A stretch of DNA of 64,000 bases, taken from contig NZ_JAVRHV010000001.1 of the NCBI RefSeq assembly GCF_031846385.1, forward strand, positions 186,001-250,000, in the 5' to 3' direction. The position numbers and the translations under genes were made by a program. Each line of letters starts with the position of its first letter. The first letter of the stretch is position 1. The stretch comes from Urechidicola vernalis (lineage in GTDB: Bacteria; Bacteroidota; Bacteroidia; Flavobacteriales; Flavobacteriaceae). Shown here in pieces: positions 26,101-33,233 of this stretch. The notes beneath the pieces were generated by a model, which saw nothing but the letters and a program-made list of their open reading frames with translations, made no database searches and had not been told where the DNA came from.

Positions 26101-26901
26101 GGTAACTACTGCATTTTCTATATCCTCAATAGATTCGATATAACCTAAGCCACGAACGAGGTATTCTGCTTGATTAATTTCTAAAGTTTGGGCACCGATA
26201 TCTGAATTGCTTTCTTTTACTGCTTTTACAACCTTATCAAGACCAATATTGTATTGACGTAGCAATTCAGGATTCACATCTACTTGGTACTCTTGCACGT
26301 ATCCTCCAATTGACGCCACTTCAGAAACACCACTGGCAGATGAAAGCGCATATTTTACATAGTAATCTTGGGTACTTCGTAATTCGTGTAAATCCCAACC
26401 TCCGGTTACATTCCCTTCCTCGTCGCGACCTTCAAGTGTATACCAGAAAATTTGTCCCAATCCTGTGGCATCTGGCCCTAATGTTGGACTCACGCCATTT
26501 GGTAATAAATTGCTCGGTAGGGAATTTAGTTTTTCTAAGATTCTACTGCGACTCCAGTAAAACTCGATATCTTCTTCAAAAATGATATAGATACTTGAAA
26601 ATCCAAACATTGAAGAACTACGAACAGTTTTTACACCGGGTATTCCTAATAGGGAAGTGGTTAAGGGATAGGTTATTTGGTCTTCAATATCTTGCGGAGA
26701 ACGACCATTCCATTTGGTAAATACAATTTGTTGGTTTTCCCCAATATCAGGAATCGCATCAACTGAGACTGGGTTACTAGGTAAGAAACCGGTTTCCCAA
26801 GAAAAAGGTGCATTTACAGTTCCCCATCCTATAAATAGAAGGAGTAATAGTACTGCAACAAGTTTATTTTCTATTAAAAATTTAATGCTTTTATTTAGCA
26901 T
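23104..26901 (-). CDS. cusA: CusA/CzcA-type RND heavy-metal efflux pump with in-frame repeat insertion
   Basis: 1265 residues from ATG 26901 (MLNKSIKF), where the first membrane helix starts; an ATG at 26949 adds an unlikely leader. It is an inner-membrane proton/metal antiporter. Signs are the TM4 acidic motif GTMVDVGVILSEN (HME-RND), the ATDDGVVMATY helix, and Met-rich pore segments (FLLMPTSMPHSG, MLQTGMRAPMG) that suggest Cu(I)/Ag(I). Residues 449-472, in the cytoplasmic loop after TM4, come from a 72-nt palindrome-ended element (25486-25557) that has no counterpart in the CusA proteins I know. An additional run of hydrophobic helices (about 565-680) between TM7 and the second porter half is typical of Bacteroidota members. 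Confidence 0.93.
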   Translation of the reverse strand: MLNKSIKFLIENKLVAVLLLLLFIGWGTVNAPFSWETGFLPSNPVSVDAIPDIGENQQIVFTKWNGRSPQDIEDQITYPLTTSLLGIPGVKTVRSSSMFGFSSIYIIFEEDIEFYWSRSRILEKLNSLPSNLLPNGVSPTLGPDATGLGQIFWYTLEGRDEEGNVTGGWDLHELRSTQDYYVKYALSSASGVSEVASIGGYVQEYQVDVNPELLRQYNIGLDKVVKAVKESNSDIGAQTLEINQAEYLVRGLGYIESIEDIENAVVTSEEFTAIKIKDIGKVSLGPAARRGILDKEGAEVVGGVIVARYGANPMEVINNVKEKIKELSAGLPSKVLPDGRTSQVTIVPFYDRTELIQETLGTLNEALSLEILITILVIIVMVFNLRASVLISGLLPVAVLMVFIAMKLFHIDANIVALSGIAIAIGTMVDVGVILSENIIRHLDENNNVIPTELGTGDEKSHKKILHNVQNDKLPINQIVYNATSEVSGAILTAVLTTVISFIPVFTMIGAEGKLFRPLAFTKTFALIASLVVALFLIPPFAAYLFNKKSIKKTGALMVHGALVLTGIIALVYGHWIGIALISFGISAILKRIDILTEKHANLSNIAISAITIVILLASYWRPLGVDKSIFWNLLFVGLISFGLLGVFTLFRRQYTRILNWALANKILFLSIPTTIVVCGFLIMKNTGKEFMPSLNEGSFLLMPTSMPHSGIEENKRVLQQLDMAVASIPEIKTVVGKAGRTESALDPAPLSMYENVILYKPEYMLNEDGQRQRYKVNDDGTFLLKNGQSLRVEQRETWQSLNLNQQLIPDSNGEFFRNWRPEIKTPDDIWNEIVRVTKLPGVTSAPKLQPIETRLVMLQTGMRAPMGIKVKGQDLKQIEAFGIELESILKQVEGVKVEAVFADRIVGKPYLLIDIDREKIARYGISIETVQNTLKVAVGGMQITQTVEGRERYGVRVRYPRELRSDPTDLSTIYIPSEKGSPVPLGELATIKYEQGPQVIKSEDTFLVGYVLFDKLKGFAEVNVVENAQKIIQNKIDTGALTVPKGINYQFTGTYENQIRAEKTLSIVVPLALLIIFLILYFQFRSVSTSLMVFTGIAVAFAGGFIMIWLYGQDWFLNFDVFGKNLRELFQMHTINLSVAVWVGFIALFGIATDDGVVMATYLTQTFDRNKPTNKQAVRASIVEAGEKRIRPCLMTTATTILALLPVLTSTGRGSDIMIPMAIPSFGGMLIALITLFVVPVLFSWKKELKMKNEKLKVKSYEDK
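25486..25557 (-). repeat. palindrome-ended 72-nt element inserted in frame in cusA
   Basis: The element begins GTCATTC and ends GAATGAC, a perfect 7-bp terminal inverted repeat, and contains internal imperfect GAAGAATCT/AGATTTCTC arms. It is exactly 24 codons long and starts at a codon boundary (codon 449), adding residues VIPTELGTGD through NVQND. Similar GTCATTC...GAATGAC elements are, as I remember, scattered between genes in flavobacterial genomes. No second copy is visible in this window. Confidence 0.6.
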
Positions 26902-26952
26902 AGATCTTGATTTTAAACAATTAGAATAGGTGTAAAACACCGAATGCACGAA

Positions 26953-26982
26953 ATTATCCTAATGGAATTACCATAGGATAAT
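26953..26982 (-). other. intercistronic hairpin before cusA
   Basis: ATTATCCTA (26953-26961) pairs perfectly with TAGGATAAT (26974-26982), and TGG/CCA extends the stem after one bulged base. It lies in the 100-nt gap between the HYC_CC_PP gene and cusA. It lacks a U-run on the minus strand, so an RNA processing or stability role is likelier than termination. Confidence 0.5.
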
Positions 26983-27001
26983 ACAATCTATTGTTTAAAA
27001 A

Positions 27002-27412
27002 TCAAATTAAGTAAGATTCGTCAATCTTAAAGAGTTGCCTGACGACTTTGGGTGGTGATGTATTATTGAATACTAAAGGTGATTCATCTAAAATTTCTAC
27101 AGGTTGTGCAAAAGTGTATACAAATGATGAAATAATGTATTGTTGATTTAAAGATAAGGTATCAAAAGAAATTTTTAATTCGTCTTGACCTTCTACAATA
27201 ACTTGTTTTTTAGTACAACAATTTTTCTTTTTTACAGAACAATCAGCAGCAGTAGTGTCCATTTCCATGCCACAGGTTTCTGCTTCTACAAAAATGGCAG
27301 TATCAACCAAATTGTCTCCACAATAATGCATATTCACGGTAAATGACATTGTAGACACTAGTACTACAAAGGCCAAGGATAGTGATATTATTTTGTGGAT
27401 GATTTGTTTCAT
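27002..27412 (-). CDS. HYC_CC_PP-type cysteine-rich exported protein
   Basis: 136 residues from ATG 27412 (MKQIIHK). A signal peptide (SLAFVVLVSTMSF) is followed by NMHYCGD, then CGMEM, a KKKNCC cluster, and NTSPPKV near the C-terminus. This HYC...CC...PP order defines a small family in Bacteroidota metal loci. The conserved Cys/His/Met residues suggest Cu(I) binding. It lies between the HMA protein and CusA on the same strand and has a paralogue at 30188-30598. Confidence 0.8.
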   Translation of the reverse strand: MKQIIHKIISLSLAFVVLVSTMSFTVNMHYCGDNLVDTAIFVEAETCGMEMDTTAADCSVKKKNCCTKKQVIVEGQDELKISFDTLSLNQQYIISSFVYTFAQPVEILDESPLVFNNTSPPKVVRQLFKIDESYLI

Positions 27413-27490
27413 ATTATGCACAAACATACGAAAAATAAAAATATGAGTTTTCAGACGAGGTGTTTGAATACTCATATTTTATTTAGTGTT

Positions 27491-27853
27491 TTAATTTTGA
27501 TGGTCTTTTATGACTTGCTCATCGTTATATAAGCAGCATGGATCTAATTTGTTATACACTTCAGGTGTAGTCGTCACTTCTTTTGTACTATGTCCAACAG
27601 CCGCAACACTTTCATGAACTTTTAAAACGGTGGTTTTACGTTCGTCAATTATCAATGATAATTCATGAGTTTTAACATCCCAACTAGCAAACTTTACACC
27701 TTTAGTATTCAAGGCAGCTTTCTCAATTCTTTTTTTACACATTCCGCAAATGCCATCAACTTCAAAAGATACTTTTGCGTTTTTCTTTGGTTTCTGAGCT
27801 GAAATGGATGTTGCCATAAGCACTGCTCCAATAAATAAAATTATTTTTTTCAT
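27491..27853 (-). CDS. HMA-domain exported protein (second copy)
   Basis: 120 residues: signal peptide (ending TSISAQ), HMA domain with GICGMCKKRIEKAA and a C-terminal DPCCLYNDE tail. It is closely related to the protein at 19015-19413. It is encoded 4 nt after the TonB-dependent receptor and 78 nt before the HYC_CC_PP gene. It is likely to receive or pass on copper taken in or sensed at the envelope. Confidence 0.82.
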   Translation of the reverse strand: MKKIILFIGAVLMATSISAQKPKKNAKVSFEVDGICGMCKKRIEKAALNTKGVKFASWDVKTHELSLIIDERKTTVLKVHESVAAVGHSTKEVTTTPEVYNKLDPCCLYNDEQVIKDHQN

Positions 27854-27857
27854 AATA

Positions 27858-30092
27858 TTAAAGTTTAAATCTTAATCCTGTATAAAAGTTTGCTCCATTA
27901 ATTGGAGCATATACCAGAGTACTATCAAAATACGGGTTAAACGGATTTTCCGATGCTATAATAGGATTATCTTGTGTAGTACCTGTAATATTTTCTCCAC
28001 CTATATACACCTCAAATTTAGGAGAAAAAATCTTAGTAATTTGTGCATTTAACAAATTTGTTGAAGGTGAATATTCTGGCCTTTGATATTCTGTAGGGTT
28101 CGTTCCAGTGAATGGAAAACGTTGTTTCCCTACTAAATTATAAGTTAAATCAAACATCCAATAACTATTGTTTCTTACAGTTGTTTTGTATCCTGCATTT
28201 GCGAAAAAACGATGTTTAGGCACCAAAGGTTTACTATTTGTTCCATCTTTATAATCGGTAGAAATATCATAAAATTTATAGGATAGTCTTACATCTACAT
28301 TCTCAATAACATTATAGTTAATTTCTGTTTGAAAACTATTTGCAAAACTCTTTCCGTCTAAATTGTAAAATGCAATTTCCTGCGGGTTTTCCCAATCTAC
28401 AACGACTTGGTTGGTAAAATCAGTTCTAAAAAAATCAATAAGCACATCACCTTTTTTATCAAAAAGGTTGAATCCTTGTAAAAAACTAACACCATAATTC
28501 CACGCAGTTTCCGGATCTAATCCATAAACTTTTCCACCAGCATCAATTAGATTAATACTTCTGTTTGATGCAAATAATTGTTGATTTTCAGCGAATACAT
28601 TAGCACTTCGTTTTCCTCTTCCAAAGGAACCTCTAATTACTGCCTTTTCCCAAGGGGCGTATCTTAAATGAAATCTAGGTGTTACAAAGAATCCTAATTT
28701 ATTGTGTTGATCTGCTCTTAAGCCAGCGGTAAAACTAAATTCATCTAAATTATCAAAAGCATATTCAAAAAATGCCCCAATAGAGTTTTCATTTCTACCG
28801 TAATCAACAAGTTCTACCATTTCTTTATAGGTATCATAAGTAAAAGTAAAACCAGTTTTAAACTTGTTTCTTGTATCGCCTATAATTGAATTGAAAATTA
28901 AACTAGAGTACACACTCTCTTGCTCAATATTGTAAGTTCTTAAGCCATAATAAGAGTCTTGATTGTGTTTACTATATGCTGTTTGAAACCCAACACTTTG
29001 AAAAGGGATTTCAGGAAAAACATATCCTAATTTTAAGGCAGTATCAAAACGATTCGTTTCAATCTCACTTCCCCAAGCGTTGGTCGTCATTTTATCCGTG
29101 TCAGGATTAAAATCTACTTCACCTGCTTGCTTTTCATCATTTAAATATCGAAGATTTAGAAAACCAACCCAACCAGTTTCTACATTCTGATATTGCCAAC
29201 GATTCATAACATTAATCTGGCTTCCAATAGGCATATCTAAAAAATTATCATCATTTTGATCATTCTTTTTAGATCTGTCATTTGCATGAATATAAAGACC
29301 AGTGCTCCATTTATCAGATAGTATTTGATTGAAATGGGTATTTAACTCCAATCTTCCGTTATTCGCGCCATATAGGTTTACAAATAATTTATCATCCGTA
29401 AGTGGTTTCACCAATTCAGCATTAATCTGACCTGCAATACTTTCATATCCATTTACTACACTCCCAGCACCTTTTGTTATTTGGATGCTTTCTATCCATG
29501 TTCCAGGTGTAAAAGTTAAGCCATATGCTTGTGATGCACCTCTAACGGTTGGAATGTTTTCTTGAGCAATCAATAAATAAGGACTGTTTAAGCCTAACAT
29601 TTGAATTTGTTTTGTACCGGTTACAGCATCAGAAAAATTCACATCTATAGAAGGATTCGTTTCAAAGCTTTCTGAAAGATTACAACAAGCAGCCTTTAAC
29701 AATTCATCTGATGTAATAGTTGAAATGTTAGCAGTAGATAAATAGGAAACACTTGTAGTTTTCTTTTTTGCGTTTAAAACCACCTCTTCCAATTCGCTTT
29801 CATCTTTAAGAATATGATGAATTTCTTGATTTGCTGAAGTAACTTCGATAGTATCTGTTCTATAGCCAATATAGCTAATAACCAGTTTTTTGTATTCGGG
29901 TTTGTACTTAATAGTGAACCAACCTTTGTCGTTGGTAGTAGTTCCAATATCAGTATCTAACCAATATACTGTAGCCCCTGGTAAGCCACTCATTTGTCCA
30001 TTTTCTTGGATCATTGCCATTCCCTTTAAGGTATCTTGTGCAAATGATACCAAAGGAAGTAGCACAAATAATATAATTATGTTTTTTTTCAT
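27858..30092 (-). CDS. TonB-dependent receptor of the metal locus
   Basis: 744 residues from ATG 30092 (MKKNIIIL). A signal peptide (LVSFAQ) is followed by a CarboxypepD_reg-like domain (GMAMIQENGQMSGLPGATVYW), a plug (TISTITSDELLKAACCNLSES, with an unusual paired Cys), and a 22-strand-type barrel ending GANFYTGLRFKL. It would import a metal complex or chelate with TonB energy. It shares the strand and spacing of the HMA gene (4 nt apart). The 22-nt palindrome at 30143-30164 lies just upstream. Confidence 0.9.
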   Translation of the reverse strand: MKKNIIILFVLLPLVSFAQDTLKGMAMIQENGQMSGLPGATVYWLDTDIGTTTNDKGWFTIKYKPEYKKLVISYIGYRTDTIEVTSANQEIHHILKDESELEEVVLNAKKKTTSVSYLSTANISTITSDELLKAACCNLSESFETNPSIDVNFSDAVTGTKQIQMLGLNSPYLLIAQENIPTVRGASQAYGLTFTPGTWIESIQITKGAGSVVNGYESIAGQINAELVKPLTDDKLFVNLYGANNGRLELNTHFNQILSDKWSTGLYIHANDRSKKNDQNDDNFLDMPIGSQINVMNRWQYQNVETGWVGFLNLRYLNDEKQAGEVDFNPDTDKMTTNAWGSEIETNRFDTALKLGYVFPEIPFQSVGFQTAYSKHNQDSYYGLRTYNIEQESVYSSLIFNSIIGDTRNKFKTGFTFTYDTYKEMVELVDYGRNENSIGAFFEYAFDNLDEFSFTAGLRADQHNKLGFFVTPRFHLRYAPWEKAVIRGSFGRGKRSANVFAENQQLFASNRSINLIDAGGKVYGLDPETAWNYGVSFLQGFNLFDKKGDVLIDFFRTDFTNQVVVDWENPQEIAFYNLDGKSFANSFQTEINYNVIENVDVRLSYKFYDISTDYKDGTNSKPLVPKHRFFANAGYKTTVRNNSYWMFDLTYNLVGKQRFPFTGTNPTEYQRPEYSPSTNLLNAQITKIFSPKFEVYIGGENITGTTQDNPIIASENPFNPYFDSTLVYAPINGANFYTGLRFKL

Positions 30093-30142
30093 TTTTAAAA
30101 TTTTATTAATACACATGTTTTGTAAACAGGACGTTTACGTTT

Positions 30143-30164
30143 TCTTTTACGTATACGTAAAAGA
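30143..30164. promoter_or_regulatory. 22-nt perfect palindrome, candidate operator
   Basis: The core CTTTTACGTATACGTAAAAG (30144-30163) is a perfect palindrome and extends one base on each side. It sits between the second HYC_CC_PP gene and the TonB-dependent receptor gene. A further TTTACGT lies just upstream at 30134-30140, partly repeating the half-site. No metal regulator gene is in the window. Confidence 0.5.
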
Positions 30165-30187
30165 GGATTAACAAGGTTTAATAAAAA

Positions 30188-30598
30188 TCAGATTCTGAAA
30201 TTCTCGAATAATACGACTCTATCCTCGAGATTAGGAGGGGAGATGTAGGGCGTAAAATAAAGATTAGAATTATCGGTTAATTCTAGTTCTTGATAAGTTA
30301 GAATGAAAGCAGCTACAAAGAAAACATCTAGTGCTGATACTTTTTGTATCGGAAGTTGTTCGGTTTCTTCGCCATCTACAAAATCTTCTGTATTGATGCA
30401 ACAGGACTTCTCTTCTTCACTATGGCTTTCAGTTTCTTCCATAGCCATTTGCATGCCACAGCCTTCAAGTTCTTCAAAAATGGCAGTATCTACTAAAATG
30501 TCTCCGCAATAATGTTTACTAACCGTAAAGGACATTGTAGAGAGTAATACTACAACAGCCATTAGGGTAGACAATATTTTATGGAAGGTTTGCTTCAT
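30188..30598 (-). CDS. HYC_CC_PP-type cysteine-rich exported protein (second copy)
   Basis: 136 residues. A signal peptide (VVVLLSTMSF), then SKHYCGD, GCGMQM, EKSCC and YISPPNL follow the same order as in the paralogue at 27002-27412. It is the first gene of the minus-strand metal locus. A perfect -7 box TATTTTTG on the minus strand (30614-30607) predicts a leader of only about five bases. Confidence 0.8.
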   Translation of the reverse strand: MKQTFHKILSTLMAVVVLLSTMSFTVSKHYCGDILVDTAIFEELEGCGMQMAMEETESHSEEEKSCCINTEDFVDGEETEQLPIQKVSALDVFFVAAFILTYQELELTDNSNLYFTPYISPPNLEDRVVLFENFRI

Positions 30599-30606
30599 TT
30601 CGGATA

Positions 30607-30614
30607 CAAAAATA
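30607..30614 (-). promoter_or_regulatory. -7 box at the head of the metal locus
   Basis: TATTTTTG on the minus strand is a full match to TAnnTTTG and lies 9 nt upstream of the ATG at 30598. No good TTG -33 element is seen at 19-21 nt, which would fit activator-dependent expression. Confidence 0.4.
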
Positions 30615-30663
30615 CAATTTGAATATAAAATCGAAAAATATCTAAGTTAAATTTGTCTAAAAA

Positions 30664-31176
30664 TTATTTAGGCAAATACTTTTCAGGAATCGGATTCTCT
30701 TCAGATTCTTGGGTCCAATAAATATTTAAGATCCACCATCTAGTTCCATCATTTAAGAGTTGAATACTATTAATTCCTCGCATAAATGGTTCGGTATCCG
30801 ATTTGCTTTTTTTTGCTTCATAAGTGCTAAATACATGTGCTACAGTTCCAAATTGTTGAACTTCTCTACTAATTTCAATTTCATGAAAGCCGTTTTCCAC
30901 CAGCCATTTTCCAGAGCCATCAATATAATCTTGTGGCGTCATGTATCTGGCTCCAGTTATCCCATCTTTATTTTTTCCAGATGGAATTAGTCGGGCATTT
31001 TGGTAGTAAAGGTTATTAAAAGCATCCCAATCTCTAGCTTCTCCTTTTTCGCCAGAAATTACGCCGTATAGGTTAGAAATAAGATTGTCAATTGTAGTAT
31101 TATCTTGTTTGTTTTCTTGAGCAAAAATAAAAGTGGTACAAATAAAGGTGAATAGTAGTGTAAAACGAATTTTCAT
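30664..31176 (-). CDS. exported NTF2-like (SnoaL/DUF4440-type) protein
   Basis: 170 residues with a signal peptide ending IFAQ. The mature part has the cone-shaped NTF2-like pattern: an initial helix (IDNLISNLYGVIS), then NARLIPSG, a helix YIDGSG, strands around GTVAHVFSTYEAK and a final WWILNIYWTQE. Such folds bind small ligands or catalyse simple reactions. It precedes the metal locus by about 70 nt but has no clear link to it. Confidence 0.7.
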   Translation of the reverse strand: MKIRFTLLFTFICTTFIFAQENKQDNTTIDNLISNLYGVISGEKGEARDWDAFNNLYYQNARLIPSGKNKDGITGARYMTPQDYIDGSGKWLVENGFHEIEISREVQQFGTVAHVFSTYEAKKSKSDTEPFMRGINSIQLLNDGTRWWILNIYWTQESEENPIPEKYLPK

Positions 31177-31218
31177 AATAAAGTTTTAATTGTTTGTATA
31201 AATGTAATGAAAAAAAAA

Positions 31219-31240
31219 GAGCCTCCAAATTAGGAGGCTC
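31219..31240 (-). terminator. intrinsic terminator
   Basis: GAGCCTCC (31219-31226) pairs perfectly with GGAGGCTC (31233-31240). The A-run at 31210-31218 gives a U-run for minus-strand transcripts, so it ends transcription coming from the 51-codon gene or the GntP gene. Confidence 0.8.
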
Positions 31241-31397
31241 AAGAAACTATATATGCGGTGGGGTTAATGATTTCCGAATATAAATAGTTTGTTTCGTCTT
31301 GCAAATATTAATTAATACAAGAATTTGTCTCGATAGAATTAAGATGAACCTTCCTAATTAATTCATGAAACGGAAAAAACTATTATTGAAGCAAATG

Positions 31398-31553
31398 TTA
31401 TATGATGGAATAAATGGTTAAACCCATTAGAATTGTTAAAAAAATAAACACAATAAATTTAATATCGGTTGCATAAACCGTTTTGTCTCCTGATTGTTGA
31501 ATTAATTCAGTATCTTTTTTAAAATCCATTGATATGTTGTTTTTATTTTCCAT
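31398..31553 (-). CDS. small single-span membrane protein (51 aa)
   Basis: A frame from ATG 31553 to TAA 31398 encodes MENKNNISMDFKK... with a polar N-terminal half and one C-terminal helix (IKFIVFIFLTILMGLTIYSII). It ends upstream of the terminator at 31219-31240 and follows the GntP-type gene on the same strand by about 155 nt. I see no family. The clean transmembrane segment and position before a terminator favour a real gene; the evidence is moderate. The rest of 31177-31708 shows nothing else. Confidence 0.45.
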   Translation of the reverse strand: MENKNNISMDFKKDTELIQQSGDKTVYATDIKFIVFIFLTILMGLTIYSII

Positions 31554-31708
31554 TGGTCATTTTCGATTTTATTGAGATTTCAAAATTACTTCCAATGATT
31601 TGTTTTAAAGACGACATGGCCTGCCCTAGCTTATTAAAAATGAAGCAGTACTTTACTTGGTAAGACTTGTAAAGAGATTATTTATGTATGAAAGACAAAT
31701 TTCTACTC

Positions 31709-33031
31709 TTACCGAACTCCAAGAGCATATAATAAACAGACTCCAATGAATCCTGAAAGTCCCATAATTAATGATTGAAGGGTATAGGTTTTATACAAGG
31801 TGTTTACTGGAATATTGTGTAATCTATTTAAAAGCCAAAAGAAACTTGAATTCGCATGAAAAACACAGAATGCTCCACAACCAATAAGTGCGCCCATCAG
31901 TTCAGGAGAATACGGCATCATATGAGACATTGGACCTAGAATCGAGGCTGCACCAATGAGTGAAACTGTGATTGAACCTGTAGAAGTAGTAAGCACCGCT
32001 GCAAGAATAAAAGGGAGTAAAAAACTCAAATAGGGCATACTTACAAAGTAAGTTCCTAAGGAATCTTGTATTCCAGATTCTCTAATAATATATCCAAAAG
32101 CACCTCCGGCTCCTGTAATCATTATTACCAATGCCGATTTTACAATTGCAGCATCGACAAGTTTATTTACATTTGATTTTTTATGATTCCATAAATAATT
32201 TAGCATTGCAATAAATGCACCGATGAATACGGCAACCATCGGAATACTAACAAAGGCAAATATTTTTCCTAATGCACTTTCATTATTTTCTATAAATGCG
32301 CCAATTCCCATTAATAATATGGGAACGAGAATGGGTAGCAGATCCAATAAAATAAGTTGTTTTTTACTTTCATTCTGTACGACTTCTAATTCTTCGTTTA
32401 GATTGTTTTTATCAAAGTCAATTGTAAATTTTCTACAATAAGTTTTTGCCCAAAGTACCCCGCCAATTACAGCAAAAACCGCCACAATTGAATTAATCAG
32501 AAGCATTCTACCTAAATTCGCTTCTAACAAAGCTGCAACAGCCAATGGACCTGGTGTTGGCGGCATCAAAGTATGTGATACCGTTAAACCAGCGGCCAAC
32601 GACAACCCGATTACGATTACGGGTGTTTTACTTTTTTTAGATAGGGCTTCTACTATAGGATGAAAGAGAATATATGCCACATCTACAAAAACGGGAATTG
32701 AGACAATGTATCCCGTAATTCCCATTGCCCAAGGAATTCTTTTTTGACCTGCCAATTTTAAGATTGCATTAGAAATTCGTTTTGCACCCCCAGTTTCATT
32801 TAAGACTTCACCAATAAATGCTCCTAAAATAACAACAATAGCGATCCATTTTAAGGTGCCGCTAAATCCATTCAAAAGAACTTCTATAGTTTTTACGCCA
32901 TCAAATCCTATAAGTAAACCAAGTCCTACAGATGCTAAAATTAGCGCTATAAATGGATGTAACTTGAATTTTGAGATAGAAATAATTAGTAAAATTAAAA
33001 CAACAATAATAGAAGAAAGCGTAATGATCAT
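31709..33031 (-). CDS. GntP-family permease
   Basis: 440 residues with 12-14 membrane helices. Signature segments are GVKTIEVLLNGFSGTLKW, ALGVALGLTVSHTLMPPTPGPL-type loop (here SLAAGLTVSHTLMPPTPGPLAV), the GAGGAFGYIIRESGI helix and LTTSTGSITVSLIGAASI. These identify the gluconate:H+ symporter family, which imports gluconate and related sugar acids. It is divergent from the first GH2 gene of the PUL (202 nt between), so it may bring in a product released from the polysaccharide. Confidence 0.9.
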   Translation of the reverse strand: MIITLSSIIVVLILLIISISKFKLHPFIALILASVGLGLLIGFDGVKTIEVLLNGFSGTLKWIAIVVILGAFIGEVLNETGGAKRISNAILKLAGQKRIPWAMGITGYIVSIPVFVDVAYILFHPIVEALSKKSKTPVIVIGLSLAAGLTVSHTLMPPTPGPLAVAALLEANLGRMLLINSIVAVFAVIGGVLWAKTYCRKFTIDFDKNNLNEELEVVQNESKKQLILLDLLPILVPILLMGIGAFIENNESALGKIFAFVSIPMVAVFIGAFIAMLNYLWNHKKSNVNKLVDAAIVKSALVIMITGAGGAFGYIIRESGIQDSLGTYFVSMPYLSFLLPFILAAVLTTSTGSITVSLIGAASILGPMSHMMPYSPELMGALIGCGAFCVFHANSSFFWLLNRLHNIPVNTLYKTYTLQSLIMGLSGFIGVCLLYALGVR

Positions 33032-33149
33032 AAACTGAAATGAACTAGTTTTTTAGAAAGTGGAAGGTACATAAATAATTGAAAATTTAGAATGTAGATT
33101 AATTTATGTCTCTGATTAAGACTTTAATTTTAACTTAGCTTTGTTAATT

Positions 33150-33207
33150 TTTGAAAGTGTTCTGGTAGTATTTGAAGGTGCGTTTTTTTTCATTATTAGC
33201 ATATTTG
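33150..33207 (+). promoter_or_regulatory. PUL promoter P1: 21-bp direct repeats and -7 box
   Basis: TTTGAAAGTG (33150-33159) and TTTGAAGGTG (33171-33180) are 21 bp apart. CATATTTG (33200-33207), 29 bp after the second repeat, matches 7 of 8 -7 positions and is 26 nt before the GH2 ATG. The layout matches the promoters at 40640-40697 and 46597-46656. Another -7-like TAGCTTTG is at 33136-33143. Confidence 0.45.
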
Positions 33208-33233
33208 TTGCAATTAGCATTTAAACAACATAA

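Noticed and set aside
19015..30598. Metal locus as a genomic island or transposon
   Set aside because: No integrase, transposase, attachment-site repeats or tRNA target next to it; codon use looks like that of its neighbours.
33102..33143. ATTTATGT at 33102 as a half-site for the -7-like box at 33136
   Set aside because: No partner 21 bp away and the distance to the -7 box differs; the pair at 33150/33171 is much better.
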